Shown here: positions 27,983-40,139 of the stretch, piece by piece
How positions within the stretch are numbered: position 1 is the stretch's first letter
How the letters are laid out: each line of letters starts with the position of its first letter
DNA from: Sinotaia quadrata
Lineage: Eukaryota; Mollusca; Gastropoda; Architaenioglossa; Viviparidae
Direction: 5' to 3'
DNA length: 64,000 nt
NCBI GenBank assembly: GCA_028829895.1
Contig: CM054184.1
Span: forward strand, 50,923,201-50,987,200
Notes under the pieces: generated by a model
Seen by the model: the letters and a program-made list of their open reading frames with translations, nothing else
Database searches by the model: none
What the model was told of the DNA's origin: nothing
Made by a program: the position numbers and the translations under genes

Positions 27983-30430
27983 CACTAGAGCAAGTTATTT
28001 TAAAATTTGCTAACCATTCACAAGCCACAATCTGTAGAGTCAATTAAAATCTGCCCTCACTTCACCACCAAAAATAGGTAAATCAATTCATTTTAGTCAA
28101 GTCTTTAAAGTTTATTAAAATCTGCCATTTTACAAGTCAAATCATGAAATTTTATTATGATCTGCCATTTCACAAGTCACCTAAGTTTATTAGAATATCA
28201 TTATTTTTACAAATCACCTCATTAAAGTTTATTTAAATCTGCCATTTCAGAAGCCACATCTTTAAAGTTAATTAGTGCATTGAGATTGAGAGTGAAATAC
28301 TTATGAAGATAGTTAAAATAATATTTAGACTGTTGGAATTCTAGCAGGTTGATGAGAGAGAGGTTAAAACAAATATTAAAATAACAATAAAAAGAACATT
28401 TTAAAGTTTGTTGTTGTAATCTTTAGTTCACTTGAAATAGAAATTGCAAAGTATTCATCTATTTATATATATATATAAATGTTTTAAAAATTATTATTAT
28501 AATATTTTATATCTCAGAGTAACCAAACATTTATTGTAGCAGAAAACTAAATTAAAAAGGCTAGTATTTATTCGGTTTGTGTTTGAAGCATTATTTGTAA
28601 GAGAGTGATTAACAGATTGTTAATTGTCTGTGTATAACAAGTGGACTATTTTTTTTGTTTTGTTTTTCTCCAGATTACTGCTATATTAATAAGCAGGGAA
28701 GAAAAAAAATTAAAATAAAATCAGTATGTTATGTAATTGAAAAGAAACTATTTGCATTTGTTCAATATGATGTAGTGAATTTTCATTAAATACTTAATTT
28801 TCATCAATAATTTTATTTTCATATATTAGTTCAGTTAAATTTTTTGTTAAGTTTTGTTACACTGTAGTAAGTTAATTTTTAGTTTATTATATCATAGTGA
28901 AATTGCATGCTAATTTTTTCTCTATAAAAATCCTTTATAAACTGTAGAAGTAGTTATTGCTTAATAAAGTGTTTTTTTCCTGTTACTATTTATTTAATTA
29001 TGAATTTAATATTATAATTTGTAAACATTTATGGTAGCTTAAAGAACTGCACAGATTTTCTGTGAAAAATAGTGAAAGCTTGCTGACCAAATTAAAAATG
29101 CATCAAACTGGCAACAAAACTGATTTGTCTGTTTTCATCATCAAACCATCAGGAGATGGTTGTTGCTGTGAGACCTGCAAATCTGTTTGCTTACCTGTTT
29201 TCAGTTTTTGCATATTGCCATTAGTTGGATGTGACAGGAATAATTAATCCATTTATTTGCCCTTTAGTGTCTGGCTTTGTACTTCACTTGATACTTTTTT
29301 AAGTATGAGTTTGTTCCAATGGGCTATTTAAATTATTTTATTTACTGTGTTAATCAATGTGTTTTGTATATAATGTATAATTATATAATAATTTTTTTGT
29401 GGTCATTATTTATTAAACAGCTTGCTAGAAGCATTTCATAATCTCAATCACAGTTCATGTTTAAAGTTTTGTCTAATTTTGATGAAGCATATTTTTCCTA
29501 TTAACATTATTGTGTTAATTTGAAATTAACAGAGGTCAGTGGATTTTTTTTTTAAATGTTCAGATGTCATGGAATGACTTAAATAATTACATTTCCACTG
29601 TTCAGTCAGCATAAAATACATTTACAGACATGCACATGAGTCTTAGATTAATTTCAAATGTTAAATGTTAAGCAGACTTTTTCTAATGAAGTAAATGTGT
29701 TTAACATTGCTCAGATCAAATAATTATTTCATGATCACATTGATCAAATTTGTATATTAATACTTCATTTGTATAAATGATGATTAAATTAACCAATTTT
29801 AAAGTTTAATACATTTTTATTTTGAGATAGGTCCAGTCTTTGTCCACTAATGGGAAACAGCTACAACTCCACTGTAGGTGGTGGAATGTGTTGTGATTTT
29901 TATTGCAGCATATTTATGTTTTCCAATTTCATTTTAATTTCAGTTTTGTATAATGCCTCACCTGTCTTTCACCTCACTAAATCATTGGCATGTAGCATGC
30001 ATTATATGACTAGTTAAGTGTATAGTTGTGTACAAGCCAGTACCCATACAGCAAATTGCATGTACGTAACTTTTTTATTATCTTCTAAACTATTCACAAA
30101 GTCATTTTTCTAACTGTTATATATATTTTATGTAAAATTTTAAATTCTGAATGTAATTGTTAAATTTCCTGCTCATACTCTTATACATGCTGGAATAAAC
30201 AGCTGGAGTAAAAAAAAATATATATATATATACATTGTGCTAGTGTTATATGTGCTTTATCAATTTTGTGTGAATGATGTCATCTTGTAATTATATTATT
30301 ACTATATTATTTTAACTAAATCATTCTTTTGTTCATCAATAAATGACATACGTTTTTAAAAATTAAAATAGTATGCAGGAGTATCATGGCATCAACAATG
30401 ATTTGGTGTTAGTCAGCCATGTCATTACTA
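27983..30430. other. AT-rich intergenic stretch, no gene seen
   Basis: It contains short degenerate repeats of CTGCCATTTCACAAGTCA near 28100-28260 and a TA run near 30216. Open frames are short and without motifs. Confidence 0.4.
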
Positions 30431-30439
30431 AAAAAAAGT

Positions 30440-31092
30440 GAATAGGAGCTAGAGTTAAAAACGAATGGGATTTAGGACTTGGTCAGTGTGATATCACTGA
30501 ATGGAATACAGTAGTGTGGCTTCATTAAAACTTGAATAGGACTTAACAATATGATGCCCTTAAAACTGAAATAAACTTAGCAAGTGTGACTTCATTAAAA
30601 TGGAATAAGACTTAACAATATGATGCCCTTAAAACTGAAATAAACTTAGCAGTGTGATGTAATTAAAACGGAATAGGAGCTAGTCAGCTAGTCAGCAGTA
30701 ATTCATTTGCACCTAGATAACAAGACTCACAATATTGTATACAAAAAGAAACACCTAGATCAATCAATCAATCAAAAAGTCTATATTCTCCTGACATTTG
30801 CAGGAGTATAGCTTCAGGCTAAAGCTAGTTTGTAATACAACTAATGTTTTGAACTCACCAAAAATTCTATATCTTAGATTGCACAGAAAATTAGAAGTTT
30901 AGCTTTGCTGACTCTTAAGTCTTCAATTCAGTTGTAATGACGTCACACTGTTAAATCCTGTTCCATTTTAGTGACTTCACACTGCTAACTAGCTCCTAAT
31001 TCGTTTTAATGACGTCATACTTGCTAAGTCCTATTCCGTTTTAATGACATCACACTTGCTAAGTCCTATTCTGTTTCACTGAGATCGAAGTA
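30440..31092. repeat. Fold-back element with tandem-repeat arms
   Basis: The left arm (about 30440-30695) has repeated TTCATTAAAATGGAATAAGA and GACTTAACAA blocks. The right arm (about 30935-31092) carries the same unit in reverse complement (CTAAGTCCTATTCCGTTTTA, ATGACGTCA). The units are about 33-35 bp. The unrelated spacer of about 240 bp has CAATCAATCAATCAA. No transposase or clear target duplication was found. Confidence 0.7.
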
Positions 31093-31244
31093 AGATTTGA
31101 TCTTTCCGGGAGGCATATATAAGAGATGACTACCCAGTGTAATACAACCCACAAAAATCCAAAATACAATATTTACAACAGCCTAAAATTGAATATCCAG
31201 AATGAAAAACACAATCATCCTCTTGTACAGAGTTGTCAGTGATG

Positions 31245-31385
31245 TATTAGACGAGGCCTGCCAGCAGACACTTTCAATAGAAATTTTTCGTAGTTTTAGG
31301 GTTACTGATGAGAGGTCTGCGCGCATGCGCTTTACTTTTCATGGAAATGTTTCGTACTTTTAGGTCTACCGGGGAGCTCCCATTT
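31245..31385. repeat. Imperfect duplication of about 65 bp with a GCGCATGCGC palindrome
   Basis: Two copies share TTTCGTANTTTTAGG and a TCTGC-x-GC core. The second copy holds GCGCATGCGC at 31321-31330. GC content is higher than the surroundings. It could be a regulatory element, but no transcript start is visible. Confidence 0.4.
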
Positions 31386-31813
31386 TGGATTGCACCATGT
31401 TATTAACCTATTTTGATTATAGCCTTTTATAAGGCAGTATCAACAGAAAATGTTCATCAAAATATGTTAAGTACATTTTTACTTAAGCCCGCACCAACCC
31501 ACACTTATAACAGTTTTATATATACTTCATGCACTGAACAGGACTTAAAGAGTGCGCATTACTAAACTTCCCGTGCACAGAATTCATGGCCCAGGAAAGG
31601 CGAGCTCGAAAAATTACTTGTACTATAAATGCATGTACCGTCACATAACTTAAGCGGTGATTAGGAGTTAGATTTAACACTTAAATTATTAATGTCCTAC
31701 AGTACAGAGCTCACAGTGATCGAGGAAAATTACTTATAAATGCACTATAATAATTATGCAGTGAGCGATAAAAGACAGTTCTAGTAGGAGTTATTTCCCT
31801 TCTTTGATTGAAT

Positions 31814-31819
31814 TTTATT
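31814..31819 (-). terminator. Putative polyadenylation signal of the 32-kb orphan gene
   Basis: AATAAA on the minus strand about 254 nt after the stop codon at 32073. It is the nearest canonical hexamer downstream. Confidence 0.45.
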
Positions 31820-32072
31820 ATCTAATTGGATTTAAATCAACATAAAATAATTGTTCGTAACAGATTTAAAATGCTATTAATAAACACAAGATATGGATCC
31901 GTGCTTGGCTTTGACAAATGACTGCAACATTAAACTGTGGTAAAAACAGTAAGACATTACGTAGTAAGCAAAAAAATAGACATTATGCTATCAGCATTAA
32001 GCATCCTTCAGTAATACGCATTTTCAGTTGAAATCGCTAACAAATCCAAATAATTTTTTGTTCACCATCCGA

Positions 32073-33271
32073 CTACTTAAACGTCTTTGTTATGACAATC
32101 CTCCGCACGCCATCAAAACTAGGTTCATGCATGTCTTCTTCTTGTAAGTCGCCATTGGTTACGCATGTCGCGCTTTCCTCGTGAACATGGGAGAGAACTC
32201 GCTCGGCCACTTCTGAGCAGACATGACAGAACTGTCTACCTAGAACGTCACAGTACTGTTGGTTATCATTTGTCTGGTGCGAACAGGTGGTCCGATAGTG
32301 GCTGTTTTGCCAGCAGTCATCTTCCGCAAACAAGGACTTGACGAAGTGGTCCACATGTCTCTTGGAATGAAATGTGCACTGGAAGGCTGCGCCATGTTGA
32401 GGTGGGCTGGCACTGCGTATTGCATTGTGGGAATCATTGCGGTTTCGTACCACATAGCGTTTTTCTGCCAGGCAATTGGCGTCCGTCTTAATGTTCCCAT
32501 GCTGCATTGCAAGTTCAAGTGGCGGCAGAATGATTGTATTGACGCGCGAGATTTCGGCTGGAACCTTTTGGATCTTGGATTGCTTTCCGTATATGGTTCT
32601 CGTGTCGATGAGGTTGGATTTGGAGCCCGCCACTTCCGCCAGGGTTCGAACTGAACTAGGTGGGGTCGTGGGCAGTACCCAGTCGTATTCCTTCGCTCGC
32701 TTTTTCCTGCTCTTGGGTTCCCCAATGATGCTGTACTTAGAGCACTTCAAGACAGGTGGGAAGACAACTCTGCCCGCACCTTGCCCTCTGTTACTGAACA
32801 AGACCGGATAGAGCTCTTCGACGGAAAAGCGTTTCTTTCTTTCTCTTTTGCTTTCGTCCCTGCCTTCAGTTGAGTCACTGCCATCACGCTCTGTGACGGA
32901 ATTGAGGCCTCTGACGTGCAGATCATGCCTGTCGTCTGCTGATGGCTTAAGCCTTGGGCACTTAGTCTTCATGACGCAGTCACCGGTTGGATGCCTTTTG
33001 CATGCACTGCAGCCGTGTATTGGCCTGCGTTTGAATTTCTTCTTCAAAATGTTGCAAGGGTTCCCGAGCGAGTCCCAGTCCAGATGGGAGGGAAATGATC
33101 CTAACACACCTTTGTAAGTCACGGACTTGGTTGGCACAAAAAGTTGATTTTTCTGCAAATGTGCAAGAGGTCTGGGAGTGAACATTTTCTGGCCACGTGT
33201 TCTGTGTGGTGGATTTTTATGCTTGATAACTGGGGTCAGCCAAACTGGCGTATCGGCTTCGCTTACGTTGT
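32073..33271 (-). CDS. Main exon of the orphan gene
   Basis: The frame is open from just after a TAA upstream of 33271 to the stop at 32073, clearly GC-richer than its surroundings. A translation starting at the internal ATG at 33185 would give 370 residues. I prefer extension to a splice acceptor at 33272-33273, because the upstream frame looks protein-like and has no Met. It ends VRRIVITKTFK. Confidence 0.75.
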
Positions 33272-36200
33272 CTGTTGTTGGGCCTTAATAAGAAGTGAAG
33301 TTTTTGACTGCAGTGCTATTATGAAAATCATTACTGGAATGCAAAATTCAATTGCACTGGAATCCCTTGATACCCGTGGGGTACTCTGAAACAATGCCAG
33401 AAATAAATAAATAGTTGTTGAAACAAATTCTGCCTTACAGTGTGCTTTGATCAACTGTTTATGGTTGATTGGAAGTTACTTTCAAGTGTGTGTGTGTGTC
33501 TCCAAACTATTCATCCGTCCAACTAGCTGAAGTAGCTGTGTCTATCTATCACCTATTTACCAAATTTTTAAAACATTAACAGACATGGTTCTCTGGATAG
33601 AATATACACAGTGTGACAGACATTTCCACTCCTCTTGTATTCTTAAGTCATTTATATTCTATAGTTTCTTAATAACCATATTACGAAGTATTTAGTAGGG
33701 ACGCATGCTCATACTAAGGTGCATAAGTAGACATTGCCACTGCATGTTTATTGCAACGCAGTGCGAGAAGATAAAATACGCGTCTGCTTATCAACCAGTG
33801 GGAGATGCGTCTGTAATTAAAACCGAACCACTGCTCTTTCCATTTTCTGAATTTTACCGTTACTTGTCTCAGACACCCGCTCATCTACAGGGTCTGTTTC
33901 TGTCTCCAAGTCCCCATTTTTGGAGTTTTTTTCAAAAGCTGATCAAAAGTGAGTAGAGAAAGCCAATGAGTTCGAAGTTTATTCCTAAATGTTATTATTT
34001 ATTTTTTGCAGCTAAAAGAGAATGTATTGATTTCTTTGTTCAGTTGTGACTAAAAAAAAAAAAAGAAAGAAGATTGTAAATCTTATAGCAATTTTTACAT
34101 GTGTGTATATGTTGCATTGATTCTAGGACATCATTATAAATTATAGAAATGTTGTTTTGGTAATTGATTAAGTAAGACTACACGCTAGTTCTTATCAAGA
34201 CTTGATTTTAATCTGGTGAAATGATATTTGATTTAGAGTCGTCTCTCGTCATAACCTTGATGTGGGGGAAAACCCCAGTTATACCTTAGATATTTTCTCT
34301 ACGCTATTATAATTTCTGATTGATTTATATAAGTTTACTTAGAAGTGTCAATGCATTTCAATTTATAAATATTATGTGCATGTAATTAAGATTATATCTT
34401 ATATGGAATTGGTGGACTAAATTTAGAAACTGTGAAATATATATTTCGTGAATGACTGTAAAAGAGAGGATGTCGCCATTCTACAGAAAGTCATTGTTGT
34501 ATTTTCCACTCAGAAAGTCATTGTTGTATTTTCCAGTCAGAAAAAACTGTTACCTACGCTGGTTACCTTAGTCTCGTCTTTACCGTTATCTGCTGTTTGT
34601 TTTGTTTGCAGACCTGCATACTGCGCTCGCCTCTCGATTTTGGCTAGATGCCTGTGATTTTGTGTGACCTTTGTACTTGTGAAGTAGAGGTCTGAAACCG
34701 CATTCAGAATGTGACCGTGACGTCATCCACTAATATAATCCTTTTCTCTCTGTGGAAACGTTTGCCAACTAGTGAAATCTATTAAGGTTAGACTATCACT
34801 GATTGTAGTAGACAATTGACCAAAGAGCTTCAGGCCACGTGTACTATAAAACTGTCTGAGGAATCTATATTTTATGTATCTAATTCGCCTATGTTATATG
34901 TCGTTGTTCGTATTTATTTCATGTGCTGATTAATATCCTTGTATACTTATAATAAATACTATTGTTTACACCTTCGTTCTTGTTAGAAAGTGAGTTTGAA
35001 AGGTTAGAGCAGTTTGGAGGCATAAATTATTAAAGTTGGGTAGAAAGGAAATTGTTTTAAGCCTTAAGGTATGTGAAGAACATAGAGATAATTCGTGGTA
35101 AATCATTGTACACTACGCTTTACTCTGGTAAGGAACCAAGGGAAGTAATTCACAGTACACTACGCATTACTCTGGGAAGGGACCAAGGGAAGTAATTCAC
35201 AGTACACTACGCATTATATCTGGGAAGGGACCAAGGGAAGTAATTCACAGTACACTACGCATTACTCTGGGAAGGGACCAAGGGAAGTAATTCACAGTAC
35301 TCTACGCATTACTCTGGGAAGGGACCAAGGGAAGGAAGTTTTTATCCAGTTCTCCACCAGCAACTGAGAGATGCAGATTATCGGAAATATATTAATGAAA
35401 ATTTCTTTCTCACAATTGAAGAGCCCTCTCCTAATCACTTAAATAATTTGATTACAGCTAAGAAGAAAATAAACTGTTCACACAGCATAAGTGATCGCGT
35501 TTCATTAATAGTAATGCTCCTTTGGGTAGAATATACACAGTACACGTGACAGCGTTTCATTATAATTATCTATAAATAGAACGTGTCACATTGTTTCATC
35601 TGTACATGATACATGTCAGATTGAATTAAACATTAGCAGACATAAATGGAGAAGTTAAACGGACAAATTAGAGGGATTAAATTACATAGAAGGGAGAAGT
35701 TAGAAGGTAAACGGAAAGATAAAAGTGAGGGGAGTTACCTAACTGGAGAACTCAGAAAGACAGTCAAAGAGGGGTGAGTTACAAACATGTGTAGAGAGAG
35801 GTGAGTTACAAACATGAAAACGTGTAGAGAGAGGTGAGTTACAAACATGAAAACGTATATGAGAGGTTAGTTAAATAGATGGAGAACTCAGAAAGATGGT
35901 GAGGTGTGAGTTCATAAATGGAGAAATAAGAAAGGTAGATGAGAGATGAAAAAGAAAGAACGAACATTAACCGTTACACCATCGAAAACTGACCTACTCG
36001 ATATAACAAAGTAAATACGAAATACGTGTAAATATAAACTTTGCGCTTGTTCACAACCCACCATTATGTAAACAAATAAACTAACAAGCAAATAAACTAA
36101 TAAAAATAAACTAACAAACAAATAAACAAAACAACTAACAAATAAATAATCTAGCAAATAAAAAAATAAGCTAGCAAATAAACCAGCAAACAAACAAACA

Positions 36201-36792
36201 AGCTAAAAAAAATCCGAACAAATACACTAAGAAACAAATAAACTAATAAAAATAAACTAACAAACAAATAAACAAAACAACTAACAAATAAATAATCTAG
36301 CAAATAAAAAATAAGCTAGCAAATAAACCAGTAAACAAACAAACAAGCTAAAAAAATCCAAACAAATACACTAAGAAACAAATAAACTAATAAAAATAAA
36401 CTAACAAACAAATAAACAAAACAACTAACAAATAAATAATCTAGCAAATAAAAAAATAAGCTAGCAAATAAACCAGCAAACAAACAAACAAGCTAAAAAA
36501 ACAAACAAACAAACACACTAACAAACTAACAAATAAGCTAAAGAAAAACAATAAACTAACAAATAAGCTAAAGAAAAACAATAAACTAACAAAAATCTCT
36601 AGGACACTTACGTTCACTACAAGATATCCAGGAAGAAAGAAAAAAGAAGTATTTACCAAATAGCTCGTCGCAGTCATTTATATTAACTTCAACACGCCAT
36701 GCAAAGACTGTCGAGTCTGAAAAACACCACTGGTGCAGCTGGTCGAATTCAACAATCTCAGTACTGCCAGGCGGGACAAAATTAATTCTCAT
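32073..36792 (-). CDS. Uncharacterised two-exon gene, 444-aa product (reconstructed)
   Basis: Not recognised. Proposed exons, in transcript order, are 36792-36657 and 33271-32073; together 1,335 nt with stop. Exon 1 begins at an ATG two codons after an in-frame TGA and ends CTATTTG|GTAAAT in phase 1. Exon 2 follows CAACAACAG, starts AC and so completes a GAC Asp codon. The frame stays open for 28 residues before its first Met, with sequence that looks coding (TPVWLTPVIKHKNPPHRTRG). The product is basic, has a Cys cluster (GCSACKRHPTGDCVMKTKCP), a second Cys/His-rich stretch near the C-terminus (YCDVLGRQFCHVC), and basic patches (ESKRERKKRFS, KSRKKRAKE) that could act as nuclear signals. There are no membrane segments. 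The zinc-binding and nuclear ideas are guesses. Confidence 0.6.
33272..35090. other. Intron of the orphan gene (right to left), no other gene seen
   Basis: AT-rich. It contains a direct repeat CAGAAAGTCATTGTTGTATT at about 34491 and 34512. Open frames at 33705-33956 and 34448-34657 lack motifs. Confidence 0.4.
35095..35340. repeat. 47-bp tandem repeat, five copies
   Basis: The unit is GTACACTACGCATTACTCTG plus GGAAGGGACCAAGGGAAGTA and ATTCACA. Copies are almost identical. Confidence 0.92.
35640..35935. repeat. Degenerate purine-rich repeats
   Basis: Recurring GAGAGGTGAGTTACAAACAT (about 30-bp period, three good copies at 35770-35870) are flanked by looser copies with GGAGAACTCAGAAAGA. Confidence 0.7.
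36060..36597. repeat. A-rich array with 145-bp higher-order period
   Basis: AAATAAAC/AAACAAAC short repeats are organised in a longer unit that recurs at about 36090, 36236 and 36380 (AAATAAACTAATAAAAATAA). It lies inside the proposed intron of the orphan gene, just beside its first exon. Confidence 0.85.
36657..36792 (-). CDS. Candidate first coding exon of the orphan gene
   Basis: The exon encodes 45 codons plus one base, MRINFVPPGSTEIVEFDQLH and QWCFSDSTVFAWRVEVNIND onward. The region is less AT-biased than the A-rich array beside it. The donor is G|GTAAAT. The ATG context is weak (C at -3). Confidence 0.5.
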
Positions 36793-37489
36793 AAGTCAGA
36801 CCACGGCAGCGAGGTCTTGGAGTCCTCCATAAAAGACCAGTCCTTGATAAATGACTGTCTCATTATCATACTGTTTATCCTGCTGCACTAGAAAAATTGG
36901 TGTGAAATTATCACGCAGCAATTTGCCAATATTAGACTGGTTCCAAATCTGGCGGGTGTGTGAACGAGCGGAGGTGCGGTTATATCAGTTCACTTTTAGT
37001 TGTGGGCTGCGGCATTATCATGCGGATGTCAGAGGAACGGGTGTGCCAACAAAGTGGCTGTCCATAAAAGACTTGTACAAAAGAACACGGCTGGGCGGTG
37101 CCACTGATAGGAAAGATTGATTAAGTTTGTGAGAAATTAAATGGAGAGTCGTCAAAAAAGATTTCTGACGTTCCTGGGCCTTCACTCCCACTCACGGACA
37201 CAACAAACTCACAGGAATGCTTCGTATGCATGCACACACACACACACACACATATATCCGCAAACAAATGTACCGAACTCGAAGAGTTTTTAAAAGATTT
37301 TTATTTAAAGAGCGCATTTTAGGGGAACGGTGTGGGTAATTGTAATCTAAGGTGATAAATGTGTTTGTTAGCCAAGAATACGTGTTGTGCAGATATTAAA
37401 TAGATAATAGTTGTGGTCTAGAAGTTAATTTCAGAAACGTTTGACATTCAAGTGATTTTGAGTACAGCTTCAGAAAAGATTAAGTGTAA

Positions 37490-38770
37490 AAGTAAAAATG
37501 AGAAGCGATGAGGTGTAAAAGTAAAGATAAGAAATGATGAGGTGTAAAAGTAAAGATAAGAAATGATGAGGTGTAAAAGTAAAGATGAGAAGCGATGAGG
37601 TATAGGCTAATTTGATAATAGTTTCCAACCTAGAGATTAATTTGAGAAAAGCTAATAAGGATCTAGGGGTTAATTTTGGAAAGGTTGGGATCTAGAGATT
37701 ACATTGAGCAAGCTGTAGTCGAGATATAAGAGGTTAAGCTGAGAAGAGCTGTGGTCTTGAGGTTAAGCTGAGAAGAGCTGTGGTCTTGAGGTTAAGCTGA
37801 GAATAGCTGTGGTACAGAGGTAAAGCTGAGAATGGCTGTGGTACAGAGGTAAAGCTGAGAATGGCTGTGGTACAGAGGTAAAGCTGAGAATGGCTGTGGT
37901 CTTGAGGTAAAGCTGGGAATGGCTGTGGTACAGAGTAAAGCTGAGAATAGCTGTGGTCTTGAGGCTAAGTTGAGAATGCTTGTGGTCGACGGATTAATAT
38001 GAGAAAGCTTTCAGTCTGGAGGTTAAATTGCGAAAGGTATGGGTCATTTTGGGATCTACAGAATAAGCTGAGAAAAGTTGTGGTCTTGAGGTTTACTTGC
38101 GAAAGGTTGAGTCTTGAGGTTAAGCTGAGAAAATGTTTGATCTATATGTTAATCTGAGAACAGTTGGGATCTAAATTAATAAATGTAGCGATCTAAAGGT
38201 TCAGTTGGGAAATAGTTGCGGTCTTAAGGTTAAGGTGAAAGAAGTTGTGGGTCTAGAGGTCACTTTAAAAATAATTGTTGTCTATGAGTTATGTTGAGTA
38301 TAGTTGTAAAGTAGGGGTTGAATATAGTCGTGATCTAGATAGGTGTGATCTATGGGGTTTGTTCAGTATAGTTATGACCTAGGGGTTATGTTGAGTTGTG
38401 ATCTCGGGGTTTATGTTGAGTATAGTTGTGATTTAGGGATTGTTTAGATGTGATCTCGGGGTTATGCTCAGGATAGTTGTGATCTCGGGATTATATGTAG
38501 TGTAGTTGTGATCATGGGATTATATGGAGTGTAGTTGTGATCTCGGGATTATATGGAGTGTAGTTGTGATCTCGGGATTATATGGAGTGTAGTTGTGATC
38601 ATGGGATTATGTTCAGGATAGTTGTGATCATTATATGAGTATATTTGAGATCTCGGGTTATGTTAAATATAGTTGTGATCTCCGGGTTATTTTCAGTATA
38701 GTTGTAAGCTATGGGTTATGTTCAGTATAGTTGTAAGCTATGGGTTATGTTCAAAAGAGTTGTGGACTAG
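37490..38770. repeat. Long minisatellite region with constant 29-bp period, three subfamilies
   Basis: GTAAAGATAAGAAATGATGA(GGTGTAAAA) occurs at 37490-37610. GCTGAGAATGGCTGTGGTAC(AGAGGTAAA) occurs at about 37740-38000. TTGTGATCTCGGGATTATAT(GGAGTGTAG) occurs at about 38270-38760. Degenerate copies fill the gaps. Confidence 0.85.
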
Positions 38771-39179
38771 AACTGAGATTATTTACGGTCTAGCCGTTAA
38801 GCTGAGATTAGTTGTGGACTATCTCTCTATATTAATAAATCTTTTCTATCAATATTTCAATGTCTTGCCAGCCATCATACTTTCTTCCCGAACCTTATAC
38901 ATCTCTCAGGTTTAGCTCCAATTAAATCTATATGTGCTTTCCTTAAATTTGTTAGAATATTTGACAAACGTTTGCTGATTTAAAAAAATAAAAACTAGCT
39001 ACATTAGTACAGTGTAAATCATAATTGTTTAAAGAAGAAGAAAAAACGTATTAGACAGGGAAAAACGTTTTTAATATAACAATTAATGAAATCACTGTTA
39101 AACAATATATTTTCTTTGTTTTACTTTACTTACTCTCCCACACTCGCTTATTAATTTTTAAAGTTCAAGGACATTTAGT

Positions 39180-39760
39180 TTTTTTATTTCTTATCTTATA
39201 TCAGTTCCTCTCTTTGTAGTCCTTCATTCACCACCCACCCCCCTCTCTATTTCTTCCTTCAACTCTCCTATCTTTTTCTCAATGATTCTTTCTTTCTATT
39301 TTCACTATTCCTTCTCTCAATTCTTTTCTTTAATTCAAATTATCTACCTACCTTATCTTAACTTTATCTTATCCATCCATCCATCTCTTTCCTTATTTCC
39401 TCTCTCTTTTTAATCCTTCTTATCTTGATTCCTCTCTCTCTATATATATATATTTCTTCACTCAACTGCCCTCTCTTTTTTCTCATTTCTTCTTTTATTC
39501 CACTCCTTTCGCTTTGTATTTTCCTTTTCCCTCAGTTCTACCCTCTCACTTGTAATTCTCTACCAAATCTTATTTGTACCCGTTCAATCTACCTTCTCTT
39601 TCTCTCCTGTAGGCCATTTTCTTTCTCTTTCTCTCACTTCCATAATTGTTCTTTCTGTTTCTTCTGCCAGTTGGCTTTCTGCATTCCATCTTGTCAATTC
39701 GATGGACTTTTTCTACTCCAAGAACTTCTGTTTCAGAGGGATTGTTTTCACATAAGTTCC
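39180..39760. repeat. Pyrimidine-rich low-complexity tract
   Basis: CT-rich sequence with CCATCCATCCATC near 39373 and a TA run near 39442. Open frames here are composition artefacts. Confidence 0.6.
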
Positions 39761-39959
39761 CGTAAGTATACACTTCTCTACGTCTAAAAATAAATTTTCC
39801 CTTTTTGCTTTTTCAATGATCATTTCACTGAACACACGCGTGTATAATAGCGCGGTTACGCACGCACACATACACACAAATAAGTCCCAACACACTGATA
39901 GATTTTTTTATGACAACAGAAATGGAAAACAGGAAAGAAAAAAAACAAATAGAAGACAG

Positions 39960-40138
39960 AAGAAAATAGTATGAATGGATTAAAACAGCACGAATGTGAG
40001 ACAGAAGAAAACAACACGAATGTGAGACAGAAGAAAACAACACGAATGTGAGACAAGAAAACAACACGAATGTGAGACAAGAAAACAACACGAATGTGAG
40101 ACAGAAGAAAACAACACGAATGTGAGACAAGAAAAGAT
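39960..40138. repeat. 22-26-bp tandem repeat
   Basis: About seven copies of AACACGAATGTGAGACAGAA plus GAAAAC, some lacking an internal AG-A-AG. Confidence 0.88.
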
Positions 40139-40139
40139 C

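Noticed and set aside
32240..33117. Four other frames of 89-161 codons over the orphan gene
   Set aside because: Shadows of the 32073-33271 coding exon. They lack upstream continuity and have unlikely composition.
35912..36677. Minus-strand Phe/Leu/Val-rich frames resembling membrane proteins
   Set aside because: Complement of the A-rich AAATAAAC array. The hydrophobicity is a composition artefact.
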